A stretch of DNA of 64,000 nucleotides from Triplophysa rosa (GCF_024868665.1 NC_079893.1:6899854-6963853), one strand, 5' to 3'; shown: positions 34,089-46,104, counted from the stretch's first letter. Notes: generated by a model from the letters alone, not told the origin. Numbers and translations are program-made.

Positions 34089-35426
34089 AATGTTGTGTGA
34101 AACCATCATTCATTTGATTTCAGCAATATTGTGTATATCATCTGATTCTGCCAACATTAAATTGTATTCTAAATTTAGGCATTTAAATAGCTATCTGCGA
34201 TTGGCACCCTGCTTGCAATACATCAGCCTTGGTTTTTGAAAACTCTTATCGGATGACCCATATTGTGCCAGTCGATGATAATTACATGTCATTTTTCTTC
34301 AGCGAACTTCAGAGCAAATACCTTAACTTACCTTACGGAGTGTTTCAGCACTGACATCGATTGTCAAATGAAACGATTACATACTTTTTGTGTTAATGAG
34401 GCAATTAAATCAAATCTCAGCACGACCCATGTTATCATTTCTGAGTTTTAGAATGCATTTAAGTGAACCTTTTTTCTCTGCTCTCTGAATATCATTTGCT
34501 TCTTTGACTTTGTGTTTTTCCCGCTGTGTGACTGGTCCTTTATTAAAGCGGATGTCCCACTGTAATTTGTGTTTTTTTAAATATCATATAATTAGTGGCA
34601 AATTATCATTAATAACGTAATAAAAAAAAAACATTCCCAAGGTCAGGCTTGTGGTTATGTGGGCCGGCGGAGGGCATTAAAAGCTCTTCACACACACAAA
34701 CGCGGTGAACAGCATAATTATGGCTCAGTTAATTGATGTCCAGAGAGAGGCTTTGATCTCAAATAGTCCCCGATGGACAATTGTGAGGCAAGTGATGTTG
34801 TTATAAAGATACATCACACCTGACCCAGCACTCCGAAGAAAATGCTTGATATTTTGGAAAAATAATATCTCTCACGCAATCGCCATAAGAAGCAATTTTA
34901 TATTAAATACTTTTCTAAAAACACATTTTGCAAGACGCTGCAAAAACATTTTGAAGCGTGACTTGATTTTGGTTGTTTGAATATTTTATGCCTTTTCGGA
35001 ACAGTTTGTAGCACTTTAAAGGTCTAAATTGCCACAGAAAACTCAGCTGGTGCAAATTAAAATATATGAAACTTTTCTAGGCCTACTCAAAGTATTGTTA
35101 CAATTCAGGCCTTTGACAAACAAGTGGTGCAGTGAAACTTAATTACATTGCCATAAACATCCATTTTGATTTGATTATCTGTTCACTTACATTGGAAGTC
35201 TATGGGGGAAGGAATTTTGGAAGGTTTAAAGCAACTCGTGCTGATCAGTTCTTTCACACAAATAAAAAGTAGGCGTGTTATTAGTTCTTGTGGGTGTATT
35301 TGTTTCTGTAAATATAGCACTTTGTCATGAGATACTTACGAGGTTTAACAGTTTAACATGGCCATGACAGGTGTTGAACGACTAGATATAGCTAGCAATT
35401 GTTGATGCACTGATGCAGAAGATAGA
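34089..35426. other. Unique DNA with a candidate conserved core
   Basis: 34640-34800 is repeat-poor, with TAATTATGGCTCAGTTAATTG and a GC-rich GGGCCGGCGGAGGG, of conserved non-coding appearance. No gene. Confidence 0.35.
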
Positions 35427-35434
35427 CCTTAACC

Positions 35435-35901
35435 CAGTGGTTCTCAAACTTTTCAGATCAAGTACCACCTTTAATAAAATTAGTGGTTCCAAGTACCACC
35501 TAATGACCGCCATAGAAAATCACATGAATAAACACGTAAATTAATAGTAGAGCTGTGAATCTTTCCCTTTACTCCCCGTCCTCCGATTCTTATGTATTAT
35601 TAACACTTTATTTACCAGCTGTTTTCAAACTAAAGAACATGTTTTTTCCATGTTTTCTGAGTTACATGGACCAATGATAAATAAACAACAACAATTAACT
35701 ATTTAAAAATTGCACATAGGCTGAGATGTATTTCGTATTTATCAATCATGTAGGTGTATTAAACATTTGAAATTGTATTTAAAAGACGAAATGTAAATGA
35801 ATATATAGAGTTTTTAATTTTCTGTCGTGTCACCTCACGTACCACAAGGGGGCTCTTCAAGTACCACTAGTGGTACGCGTACCACAGTTTGAGAACCACT
35901 G
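35435..35901. mobile_element. hAT-type MITE, AGTGGTTCTCAA family, copy 2
   Basis: CAGTGGTTCTCAAACTTTTC at the left and CAGTTTGAGAACCACTG at the right form clean inverted ends. Flanks CCTTAACC (35427-35434) and CCTTAAGC (35902-35909) match at seven of eight. GTACCAC motifs recur just inside both ends. 467 bp. Its right duplication overlaps the TTAA edge of the next element. Confidence 0.9.
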
Positions 35902-35903
35902 CC

Positions 35904-36182
35904 TTAAGCCCATTGTACATCGAGTCCGAAATTTGCGTCTGAAATTTCCGCACGTTAAAAAATAAATACAACCTCACGTTGTGTCAATCACATTTACACA
36001 CTGCCTCCGATATTTTCGTCCGTCATAAAAAAATTCGGACCGGGTTCGATTTTCTGCATTTTCCGCATCTGTCAAGCATTTTGAGTGGCCTTTTTTAACA
36101 ATTCAGAGACACTGTACAAACGAGAGCCAAATACGAAAAAACGCATACGAAAATTTCGGACTGTATGTGCAAAGACCTTTAA
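35904..36182. mobile_element. TTAA-flanked MITE abutting a hAT MITE
   Basis: TTAA at 35904-35907 precedes GCCCATTGTACATCGAGTCC; the other end GGACTGTATGTGCAAAGACC is followed by a T-run and TTAA at 36179-36182. The ends are imperfect inverted repeats of about 30 bases converging on GTCCGAAATTTGCG/CGAAAATTTCGGAC. 279 bp including TTAA. No frame. Confidence 0.75.
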
Positions 36183-37289
36183 CCTATATCAAACAGGAAA
36201 CATTTTTAAATGTATCTAAACTCTTGTATGTAAAGTTTTGCTGATTCTTAAACTCTTATACTACAGAAGTCCTGAAAGAAATCTGGAAACATGGCCCAGT
36301 TCCACCTCAGGAAATATCGTCCTACCCTAAAGTGATTCATAGTCCTACTACAGGATATTTTTTACATATTTTAATTGAATGTCATGGGCTGCTTTAAAAA
36401 TGGCTTTCTATTACTGACCAGACATTAAACTTTAAGAACCCAAATTTAAAATGCAGAAATGTACATAGTAAACCAACAGTCAAGGCAAATCGCTTAAAAC
36501 ACCTCCAATAATTGTATTTGTGGGAGCTATTTTTAATATGGAGCCTACTAGCACATCTGTCTGTTAGATTTAGTTATAAGTGAGAACCTGTGAAGTCCAG
36601 TATGGCTGTTAAGTCCCGAGCGACAGCTCCTCATCACTTTATCATTGTGCCATCTGTACAGCAAAAAAACACAATGGATTATTATGCTAACATAAGGCTA
36701 CGTGCGCACACATACATAAATAGCCGGCCTCTCTGAAGCTTTCGCTATCTTTTCATTTCGATTTCATTCTCTTCCTCTCTTCCTCTCTTTAAATTCCCCT
36801 CAGACTTGATTAAGACCCATTCTTCCGGAGCCTGTAAACTTGACTGAGATCCCTGTGCTTTGCATATGTTAAGCCCAGCTCTACTAGTGCTGGTATGACT
36901 TAGCGCATTAGCTTTGAAGCTGCTCTTATTGCTGCTGTAATACCCCATCCATGGCTTGCTAATAGTGTTTGCTAGCCCCAGAAGACTGACTGACAGATGC
37001 CCTGATTAGCGTGGCCTGATAGAAGCGAGCTTGGAAGAATGTGGATGCTGGGCGTGAGTGGAGGGCACCATGTGATCCCTCCAATGTTCTTAAGAGATTA
37101 ACATAGTTAATCACTTCCCTGATTACCTAAAGTTGCACATAGTCAATGGCGAATGGTGAAATGGAATAACCTACTAGAGTGAAAACTTGGGCTCTCAAAG
37201 ACAAAATGGGTGGAGGGAGTTGTATTTACGAGTGCAAATGAGCGCCACCACAAAGTTGCAATTATGTGTGGAAACTTCAGAGTTCATAA
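36183..37289. other. Unique DNA, no gene
   Basis: 36840-37070 is repeat-poor (GCTAATAGTGTTTGCTAGCC, CTGATTAGCGTGGCC) and may be conserved. No coding frame recognised. Confidence 0.35.
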
Positions 37290-37445
37290 CTGTTTTACGA
37301 GGTGGCTAATTTCTATGAATTCGTATAATCTTATTTGCACATTTTAGTACAATTTGCTTTCGTGCCAGTGATTTAGGGGTGGGGTAAGGGAAGGGGCTTC
37401 AGTCAGCCATTTCGTAAAATAGTTCTGAATTCCTGTGAGAAAAGT
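37290..37445. repeat. Dispersed GGGGTGGGGTAAGG repeat, copy 2
   Basis: ATGAATTCGTATAATCTTAT, TTTTAGTACAATTTGCTTTCG, then AGGGGTGGGGTAAGGGAAGG and CTTCAGTCAGCC, closing with CGTAAAATAGTTCTGAATTC. The ends are inverted relatives, so this is probably a MITE. Confidence 0.6.
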
Positions 37446-38329
37446 CAATTATGAATGTTTACTCATCTCAAAAGATAAACTCTTTGAGTTAAATATGAAG
37501 ACGTTATTAAAAAGTTAATTGGTAGACCTTTAAACATCTCTATATAAGAAATTGTTTGATTTGAAACTTCCTTGGCTTTGTGTCTATACATTTTTATATT
37601 TTAAGGTAAGGTCCACCGTGGAAACCAAATTGACTTGAATGCACCTGATGTCTTAATTCCAGACTCCCCAGAATAACTTGCATGCACCATGACCTCCATC
37701 CCTCCAGGGAATTCTTGGTAGCGCAATGTTATGACTCTACATGGTTTGCAGCTTTTAACAGCATGTGCACAGACTACTTTGCCGAAGAAACTTTTGAGGA
37801 AAATACGGAAATGGAAACTGCTGAGAAAGTAGGGAGACCCTAATTAGTCTAAAATAGTTCTAGGAGCCGCAAGGGAATTAACGTAGAATTGAGGAAGACA
37901 TATTTTGAGCATGAGAGCAGCGAATTGTCAGAAAGGTACATGGCTCCTCCTCTAAAAGAAGCTAATGGAGGTGTGGGAGTTGAGAACATCTGACTGGCAG
38001 CAAACATTGAGAAGTTTATACATAGGTCCGCTGACCTCAAAGTAACCTCAAATTAGCTCAATAACCATCCTCCCCAACTAGAGGATTCAAATCTGTCTTT
38101 AGTTTTGAAACCCGTAATGTGTCAAACACATGTAATCGCTGGTACAAATATATCCCTGGGACACAAAACAGAAGATTCCAAGAAGTTAATAAGAAAAATC
38201 TCTGCATTATGTCTTCTTCATACACAAACAACTCGCAGACATATTCGGCAATCAAAAGCTAGATTCCTGACACGCTGCCTAATTGCCTCCAAACCTGGCA
38301 CACACGCAGCGCTCCACAGTTAGCTGCTC
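37446..38329. other. No gene seen
   Basis: Unique sequence. Frames of 63-72 residues on both strands lack domains. Confidence 0.4.
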
Positions 38330-38760
38330 TGTTAGCGTCTGGCTAACAGTGTCTGGCCGTCAGAGTTTCCTGCAGGGCTCACTGCTCCCACCCTTCAGCG
38401 ACCGCTAGTCTCTCGCAGATGCTACATTAATAGTGAATCGACAGGCAGGCTCGGGGTACGCGCAGACTGCTAATGAAGCAGCTTGCAGCCATCGCAAGGC
38501 CTCACGCTAACGTGCCACGTGCACAAACCCGAATTAGCGCGAGCCATCGCTGCTGCTTAGACAGGGAGAGGTGTAAATTTAGCCCGCTGTGCACATGTCA
38601 CTCTCGACTGTGATCTCGCCGTGCCCTCTGGGTCTCGGCACGTAGCAGAAAGACGCTTTTCTTCTCTTTAGCCCACGCTCAGGGCACCTAGCATCTCCAT
38701 ATCACTACAGGAAATAACCCCTTCTGCTGTTTGGCATTTCAGCACGGGTTCCCATCGGGC
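38330..38760. other. Candidate conserved non-coding / regulatory stretch
   Basis: The GC-richest unique part of the window, with no simple repeats or transposon ends. It holds several TAAT/ATTA cores with flanks such as GCTAATGAAGCAGC and CGAATTAGCGCGAG, an E-box-like GCCACGTGCAC, and a repeated GCTGCTT/AAGCAGC pair. No long frame or splice sites. Regulatory function is inferred from appearance only. Confidence 0.3.
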
Positions 38761-39193
38761 AAAGTCGGTGTAACAGTCTGGAGGCTAAATAGAAAGAAAG
38801 CGGGTGAGAAAAAAGAAAGAGGGCCGAGAGGGGGAGGGTTGGGGGGTTCCTGGCGATGAAAGAGAAGAGTGAAGGAATGGAGAGAAGATCAAAGCAGACT
38901 CCTCCACTGAGCGTCTGCATAAAGCAATCTTTTTATGAGCAGCCAAGAGAGGGGACGAGATAGCCAATAAACACACACCAGAGTATGGTGGAACATGAAA
39001 AGATGACACACGAAATGAAACAAAGCATTTTTGGGCTGAAAATAGATGATATAAAAATACCAGAGATGAAAAAATCCATGAATTATCCATGCATAGGAGA
39101 ATTAATTTACTGTAATTTCAAAGGGTCATAGCATACATTTTGTTTTCATAATTTTTTACCCTGAATTCCACTTTTAATGTTAAAAGAAGTTAC
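38761..39193. other. Purine-rich unique DNA, no gene
   Basis: 38795-38895 is GA-rich on the plus strand, producing pyrimidine-coded minus frames (71 and 101 residues) that are not credible genes. Confidence 0.45.
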
Positions 39194-39201
39194 GTCTAGA
39201 T

Positions 39202-39498
39202 CAGTGGTTCTCAAACTTTTTCATTGTAAGGCCCCCTTTGTGTAGAGTACATCGCTTTGCGGCCCCCCAAATAAAGACTTATAATCTTAAATTTAACATT
39301 TTATTTAAACAAAAACATATTCGGTTACACAATGCTGAAACATCAATTCTTTTGTCTGGTGGTCTTATTTTTCTGATGTTTGATTGCATAAAATCTATGA
39401 TCAATTTCTATATCTCATAAAATGCCACAAAATCTGTGGCCCCCGGATCCATCTCGGGGCCCCCCTAGGGGCCACGGCCTCCAGTTTGAGAACTACTG
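39202..39498. mobile_element. hAT-type MITE, AGTGGTTCTCAA family, copy 3, perfect duplication
   Basis: CAGTGGTTCTCAAACTTTTT and CCAGTTTGAGAACTACTG are inverted ends. GTCTAGAT flanks both sides exactly (39194-39201, 39499-39506). Near the ends GGCCCCC motifs are inverted too (GCGGCCCCCC; GGGGGCC-type on the other side). 297 bp. Confidence 0.93.
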
Positions 39499-39506
39499 GT
39501 CTAGAT

Positions 39507-39885
39507 CATACATTTTCTTATTTATTTTAGTTTGCATTACATTGTGACAATTACATAAAAAAGGATTTGTGCCAAAGATACATAAACTGTACAGAACTTT
39601 GAAGATCTTTTGGAAAGTGATTCAAAGTGACAGCACAAGCTGTGATAGTAATTATGAACAATAGTCAAGGTTTAATTATACGTCCTTGTCATGTTCTGTA
39701 CATGTGGGCGGTCAAGTATTAATGGATTTATCCAACTTATATTTTTACTTTTGTTGCTGGAGGTTTCGATTTCTGAAAGTTTTTTATAGCAACTTGAAGA
39801 TTTTTTAAATAGCAAATCGAACGTTTTTTTCCGACAAGTACAAGGAAAGTAGTTCTTCTCATTACATGACCCCTTTATCATTATT
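39507..39885. other. No gene seen
   Basis: AT-rich spacer between two hAT-type MITEs. Frame 39672-39881 minus is lysine-rich and domain-free. Confidence 0.45.
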
Positions 39886-39893
39886 CAACCTTC

Positions 39894-40014
39894 TAGAGAT
39901 GCACCGATCAGATAATAATCATATAAGAAATATGAATCTAACCTTTAGAATCGGTATCGGCAGCTTTCAATTTGATCGGTATCGTTGGAGAAACTTAGTA
40001 TCGGTGCATCTCTA
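39894..40014. mobile_element. hAT-type short MITE, GATGCACCGAT family, perfect duplication
   Basis: TAGAGATGCACCGAT and ATCGGTGCATCTCTA are exact inverted ends. CAACCTTC flanks both sides exactly (39886-39893, 40015-40022). Only 121 bp; shares ends with 13426-13719. Inverted GATCGGTATCG and CGGTATCGGC motifs fill the interior. Confidence 0.93.
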
Positions 40015-40022
40015 CAACCTTC

Positions 40023-41105
40023 AGAATCATTTGAGTTTTGTTTTTAGAAGCCAAACCGTGGATTTAAAAATCCTTCAGGCAAATATCCATTACATATTCA
40101 AAACAGTGCATGAACCACAGGTTATCTTCAATCATCTAACTGACCCTCTCAAAATTTTGGAATGAAACGACTAACAAAGATCAACATCTCAAGTTTCTAT
40201 GAACATCACAATTTAAAAAAAGTTCTTTGAAAGCTCTTGAATAAGTTCTTTTAGATGTTAAATGGGGACACCAGACTCACAACAATACGATACACTGCTA
40301 TTAAAGATTTCTTTAATGTTAGCTATTCTTAAGAAGTATGACATGTTTTGTACAGAACTGAGGTGTGTGTTTGTGTGTGTTTTGAATACGTAGAAATGTC
40401 TCGGGATGGCGCCATCAGCGATTAACACTTCAATATGTTTGCAGAACATTTTCCATGCACAAATGATACATTTTTGACAACGGCCTTGTTTACGTATCAA
40501 AATGAAACCACGTGAAATTAGCATCTTCTGTCAAACACTTTCCCCCGCTTTTGTTGACTGACGAACACACGGCGGTTTTGTCTTTGGTGCATAATCACGA
40601 GTGGAGCGAAGCGTGTGCGTCTCCTGTAATTTCCACACAACTCCTACGAAGTCAAACAAAGAAAACCAATAAGCCTCTTCACGCTGTTGAGTAAACTAAG
40701 ATGTCAAGCGCTTCTACAGAGAGAAGCATGCAACATTGGGTAACAAATGAACTGTTAATATCATCAGCACAACTGCAGTAAAGTGCGTGTTTAGTGAAAA
40801 AACAAGGGTCTTGGTGAGAGATCTTCTGCAAGCGTTTCTAAATGCACCAATATAATTTGAGTTCAGGATGTAATTACTGCTGGAGCGCTGCTGATCTTTG
40901 CTGTGAGGAACTTGCGATGTGAACAATTAATGTGAGATTTAAGTCACCATCTTCTTAGTGCCAAATATAGCATCTCCACACACACACATACACATATAAA
41001 ACCACTTTATTCTGGGAGCCAAATAATCTCACATTAGTCCTCTTCTCTGATGATTTCACTTTTATGTGTTTCCCTTGTAAAACACAGTGTAAAATGATGG
41101 TGTCA
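40023..41105. other. Unique DNA, no gene
   Basis: 40385-40720 is less AT-rich, with ATGGCGCCATCAGCGATTAA; possibly conserved. No frame with recognisable domains. Confidence 0.35.
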
Positions 41106-41113
41106 AATGGAAT

Positions 41114-41742
41114 CAGGGGCGCAGATGAGATTTTTTAACTGGGGGGACCAAGCTGTCAGCAAATGATTTCAACTCAGTTACTGTAGTTATTTTGCGTAAT
41201 TTGGGCTTTAACTAATGCTCAAGTAGTTACTTTGCGTAAATTGGGCTAATGGTTTGCACTAAAAAGCCATTGGAGGTTCTTATTTGAAATCATGGTTAAA
41301 CAACAACAAACAAAGGCCTACCTATCAACACTAGCAATGCATCATCAAACGGTTATTTGGCTATGCTTATCACCCACCAAAACTTCATGCCTTCTGCAAA
41401 ATATGTTTTATTTAAACATTTAAACATAAATCAGTCAATTTACCTCAGTCATCTTATAGAGCACATTGGGTTAGATAATAATGTTATGCCAGGACCCTAA
41501 TTTAGTCTTGCAAGTCCAGATAAATCATTATTTCCTGACAATAAATTGTTTGATTTATCCAACCATTCTTTTTGTGTTAATTCGCTATTTGCTACTTAGG
41601 CTCACGTAACTTTACATAGCGAAAATCCTCATTAATCCTCAGTTTTACCGATGTTTGTCACCTTTCGTAGGGAAAGTGAGGGGGACAGATCGGGATCTGA
41701 GGGGAACATGTCCCCCCATCCCTAGTGCTATCTGCGCGCCTG
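41114..41742. mobile_element. hAT-type element, CAGGGGCGCAGAT ends
   Basis: CAGGGGCGCAGATGAGA and, inverted, ATCTGCGCGCCTG. Flanks AATGGAAT (41106-41113) and GATGGAAT (41743-41750) match at seven of eight. GGGGGGACC near the left and GTCCCCCC near the right are further inverted motifs. 629 bp; GCGTAATTTGGGCT occurs twice near 41195 and 41235. No transposase frame. Confidence 0.88.
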
Positions 41743-41981
41743 GATGGAATCGATTACCATATTCATGTAACATATTTTCATGTAGCCTACTGACATGGTA
41801 CTCTAAAGGCACTTTTTATTCATATTATTAACTATATCTAAAAATGTTAAAGTGTAAGGGTTGTTTACAAACATGCTTACCGGATTCTCACTGATACGTG
41901 TTTGTTGGCGCCCATAAAAATTACCGTGCTAGTATGGTAGTCATGATATGATACTGTGGATAACATGGTTCTTCAAGGCAC

Positions 41982-42242
41982 TTAAAGGGAAAGTTCACCC
42001 AAAAATTAAAATTCTGTCATCATTCACTCACCCTCTTGTCATTTCAAACTGGTATGGCTTTCTTCTTTCTTCATTGACTTGAATTGGTCTTGTGTCCATA
42101 GTAGAAGTGTTTGGTTACCAACATTCTTCAAAATATCTTCTTTTGTGTTCTGCGGAAAGAAGAAAGTAATACAGGTTTAAAATGACAAGATGATGAGTAA
42201 ATGATGACAGAATATACATTTTTGAGTGAACTATCCCTTTAA
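41982..42242. mobile_element. GGGATAGTTCACCC-family MITE, copy F
   Basis: TTAAAGGGAAAGTTCACCC and AGTGAACTATCCCTTTAA ends with the ACATTCTTCAAAATATCTTC block inside. 261 bp. One palindrome arm is shortened relative to copy B. Confidence 0.9.
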
Positions 42243-43119
42243 TATGGGTACAAGATTAATATGGTATTTCCATGGTACATGCCTATAGAAACATGGCTGG
42301 GGGGCACTGCGGTGTACATTTTTGTGTTACCATGGTAAAAAAATATAATACCACATATTCTGTGTCCGTTCATCTTGCGATCGCCCACTTTCTCTAAAAA
42401 TGTTTCCCTGTCCCTTTTTGTTACTCACCGAGCGAGAAATGTCCAAATTCGACCCTGTTGTGTTGATGCCCTCTCTGCCTCTGTACAGATTACGGATGGT
42501 TGGCCTAGTGCCTGTGGTAGGTCAATGTTGTCAGTCTGATGCCCTACTGGAGATGGGTAAGTGGCAGAGCACACTTTCACCCTGAGCACTTGGGCTGATG
42601 GCATTTCAATGTGGCCCATGGGGAGCACACACACACACACTGGCATGGCCCTTAAATGGCGGTCTGTACGCTTGTGATAACTGTCACTAGCACCATTCTT
42701 CTGTCCACTGTGCCAACCTTCATCTCACATGCTGAAGCCAACACACACAAATATACAGGCACACATTTATGTAGACTCACACAAACTGGTGTCATACACA
42801 GTACTGTATGCAGACATCGAAAGCAGAGGTAACATGCTATTTCATGCATCCGACTTCTTTATACTGTGAAACGTGCTGACTTCTCAAGCTTAACATGGTC
42901 AACTTTTCAAAAAACGAGTTGAATGTATGACATAGTATTTCTGTGCTCTATTCACTCCGCCAGGTTTCGTACAGGCTTCGGAAAGTTTTTTCCGATCATG
43001 GATTCCCGTTTCGTAACAAGGGTTCTTAGTCCCTTATTGGACAATTCTCCCGGAAAAGCATGCCCACGCATCATCCAGCGAGCAAAAGAGCACGCCCACG
43101 CGTCAACCAGTCAGTATGA
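42243..43119. other. No gene; GC-rich approach to THAP fragment
   Basis: 42243-42900 is unique with CA-rich parts. From about 43055 the motif GCACGCCCACGC recurs three times (near 43060, 43090, 43126 as GCATGCCCACGC, GCACGCCCACGC, GCACGCCCATC), leading into the THAP-like frame. Confidence 0.5.
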
Positions 43120-43305
43120 GAAAGAGCACGCCCATCAATGCCGCTTCACTCGGCAGACGGAAGTTTAGCTCAGTTTGTTTGCTCACTGCATTTCAGTGAT
43201 GAATGTTATATAAACGGTGGATATAACGCTAGATTTGGAGATGGTTTGAAACTAATAGATGGCGCGGTCCCAGCGCTAAAAGATGCCGGACATGAACCGC
43301 ACGCG
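43120..43305 (+). pseudogene. Partial THAP zinc-finger exon-like fragment
   Basis: THAP domains are C2CH zinc fingers that bind DNA, found in transcription regulators and in transposon-derived proteins. The plus frame from 43120 has FVCSLHFSDECY, matching the second half of the THAP consensus (the last C and H of C2CH in C..HF), followed about 25 residues later by GAVPAL, the AVP(T/A)L box that closes the domain. The first half (N-terminal C..C and the tryptophan segment) is not seen in frame; a stop lies at 43117-43119. Right after the AVPAL part the sequence has GCG|GTAAGT at 43305/43306, an ideal splice donor. It is therefore either a surviving exon of a transposon-related gene or a repeat-borne relic. 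I favour a repeat relic because the upstream text is repeat-like. Confidence 0.55.
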
Positions 43306-44288
43306 GTAAGTCAAACTAAGTCATATGTCTGTGTTTTATTGGCAATCGGTGTGTACGTGTATTATGTAAACAACACGAAAGTGAATCAATGCGATGATGT
43401 ATTGTGTGCTAGTGCTGTTGTTCCGCCCCCCTGCACGCCTCCAGGCGCTCGTCTTTTTCCGTAAATAATCGTACAGCTGTATCTGTCTTTTATACAAACT
43501 AAATAATCTTTGAAGATACGAAGTATGCAATACTACTTTATAGGTACTCAAGATTAATATGAGATCAATAGAAACTGCATGTGTTACCTCATATTTAAGA
43601 GTCAGCAAAAAGTATTTTTCTGACCATGAATGTCCTTTTGACCAACACATAAAGCAACCAGCCAAAGCTACAGTATGTGGAGTCCTGTTTTATAAACCAG
43701 TTTGAGGTTCTCTGCGAGTATTTTACTACCGAATACGCATCTGACAACCAAGTTACAGATCACACCACTTAGCAGCATCGGATCACGTTAACGTAACTTC
43801 CCGATTTGCCGGTTAACATAGCCGTGCACACACATTTACGCGTGCAGTCACACCTCATTTCTGCAATAGGTCCCCCTGATACTGACGAGTCTATAAATAT
43901 AGCGCGCAGATCCCTGGTGGGTTGAAGCCATTTCAGCAGGAAATAGGAAAACAGCAGAGACGCTCAAGCTGAACTTTATTAAAATTCATAAACTGTGAAT
44001 AACAGCCACCTCACTCATAAGGGAGCATTGCCTGAGCTTTTTGGGTCCTCGGGGATGCCATACCTGGCCCGTCTCATCACACCTAGTTAAAGAGCGAAAT
44101 GAGATACATAAGAAAAGAACAAACAGAAAAGAAAAGAGCAATTGAAACGGAGCCCATGCACATGTCAATCTCTCTGAAATCATGCAACACCTGCCGAGAA
44201 AGGGCAAGACGTTCTGATTGGTGGAGATCAGAACTTGGCACAATGCTTGCACTTCCTAACTTTGCGCAAGCAGAGCCCGTGGGGAAAT
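43306..44288. other. Unique DNA after the THAP fragment, no gene
   Basis: Begins with the splice-donor-like GTAAGT. No following exon with a recognisable THAP-gene continuation was found. 43900-44250 is of mixed composition without recognisable ends. Confidence 0.35.
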
Positions 44289-44432
44289 TTAAAGAAATCT
44301 CTGCGGGAAATAATACGGTCGGATCAAAAACAGTGAGAAGCGCCGAGTAACGTTTAGCTGTACATAATCACACGCTAAGCAACGCGTACGCACAAATGGA
44401 CAAGCACAACTTTCCTGCAGAGATTTCTTTAA
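44289..44432. mobile_element. Small TTAA-flanked MITE
   Basis: TTAAAGAAATCTCTGCGGG at 44289 and its inverse up to 44432 match at 21 of 22 positions, with TTAA at both outer edges (44289-44292, 44429-44432). The 100-base centre is not repetitive. 144 bp total. Confidence 0.7.
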
Positions 44433-46104
44433 TATCTCAATAATTCTGCTCGGAGAAAAATGAGAATAAATAGACGGCAAATGGAGATTTTGCTCTCAGA
44501 TTTTTTTCAGATCCTAGTAATCTGATATCTGTCAACTCTAGAAGTGAACTGTGATCACATTTTCCAAGCTTCAAAAGAGATAAAAAAAACCCCTCTAATA
44601 ATAAACAGCTCCAGGACCAAATGATCTGAGCAATTCTGTCAACATTCATTTTGTAGATCAGTACTCATCAATTGTCTATTTTGTCTATTTTTATTTCTTC
44701 TAAAGGCAAACGTGGGACATAAAATGTGATCAAATGCAGACATATTATACGCTGATTGCTGGAATTCAGTTATTAATTGTTGAAAACAGGTCAAGCTAAG
44801 GGTTCTACAGTACTTTAACATAGAAAGATCGTAATAAATTCATGGCAAACAAACATTATAGCAGCAATTATGGAGTTAAGCATGTACGTCGACAAGTCTA
44901 AAGGCCTATTCCACAACAAAAGGCCTTTTGTAAAATAAAAAAGGCAAACATTTCTCTAAAAAAATATTGATTTGATCAATTTGTCAGGTATCTGAAGATA
45001 ATTTTGATCAGATGATTTTGATCCTCTACTAAAATAAATAAAACTAGTATTATATATATATCTTATAGTTCTAAGATATATGTTATAGTTCATTTAATGT
45101 GGTAATATAGTTTTCAGATTTTAAAATAGAATTGTGCAGCATGATTAATTTAAAAACAAATGCTTTGTTATTGTCAAAATTCAACAATTTAAGAGCCAAT
45201 AATGAGGAGAAACATACAAAATATATAAAAGTGATGACATTTGAAATTGGCTGGTTACAAGATGTTCGTGAACATTCCTGAGAACTCAATCAAGTCTACT
45301 GAGCTATGAAAGAGCAACCTCTAAGTAATAATCCTGTATGCTCCCTGCAGAAATGTCATGTGCATCTGTCAAAACGGTCAAAACAATATTTGTTTGGTCC
45401 CACGGGTTAGGTGGGTTTCAGATGAGGGGGTGGTCCACTAAACAAATCTTTATGCTGCTGGGTATATGGATTGGGACCAACTTCCACAATTTTATCTGTG
45501 GTCCCCTGACTTCCACCAATATTAAAGTAATGTATAAACTAGAAACATAACATTCCCTGCTAAAGACAGTACGTCTTAAAATACTATTTTTGACATTCAA
45601 ACTTTTTTCTTTTTTATTCAAGTACATGCTGTGCCATTACTTCAATAGGTCACTCTGACCAGTTTGAATTCACAGTTCATAGAGACCTTCGCAACAGTCA
45701 GAGGTAAGCGAACACATCACTTCACCTCAATAGGTCATTAGTAAAACCACTCAGACACAACGTTTTGCAATATGATTTCGCACTCCGTCTCACAGTGCTC
45801 AGCAGTAGATTTCATATCTGGCCTATGTATAAATAAATCAATAACCTCGTCTGGTCCATGTGCGGCCCCAGGTGTAAAATTGCAGTAAAAATGTGCTGTA
45901 AAACATATAATGATTCTGCTATTACGCAGCGGTATGTTGAATAATAAGATGCTTTAAATTCACAGCACTGTGGCTTCACAGCTTCCGTAATGTTCACGGC
46001 AGGAAAAAACGGCAACGTCTTTGAAGCTGCCAGGTTGTCCGGCGAGGAAAGATATGGAGAATAAGACTAGAATTCTACTAGAATAGAAAAAACCTAGAAT
46101 TCGT
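44433..46104. other. Unique AT-rich DNA, no gene
   Basis: No transposon ends recognised. Frames of 60-70 residues scatter over both strands without domains. Confidence 0.45.

Noticed and set aside
43306..43464. Extension of the THAP frame to 43464
   Set aside because: Sequence past the GTAAGT donor has no family resemblance and reads like intron.
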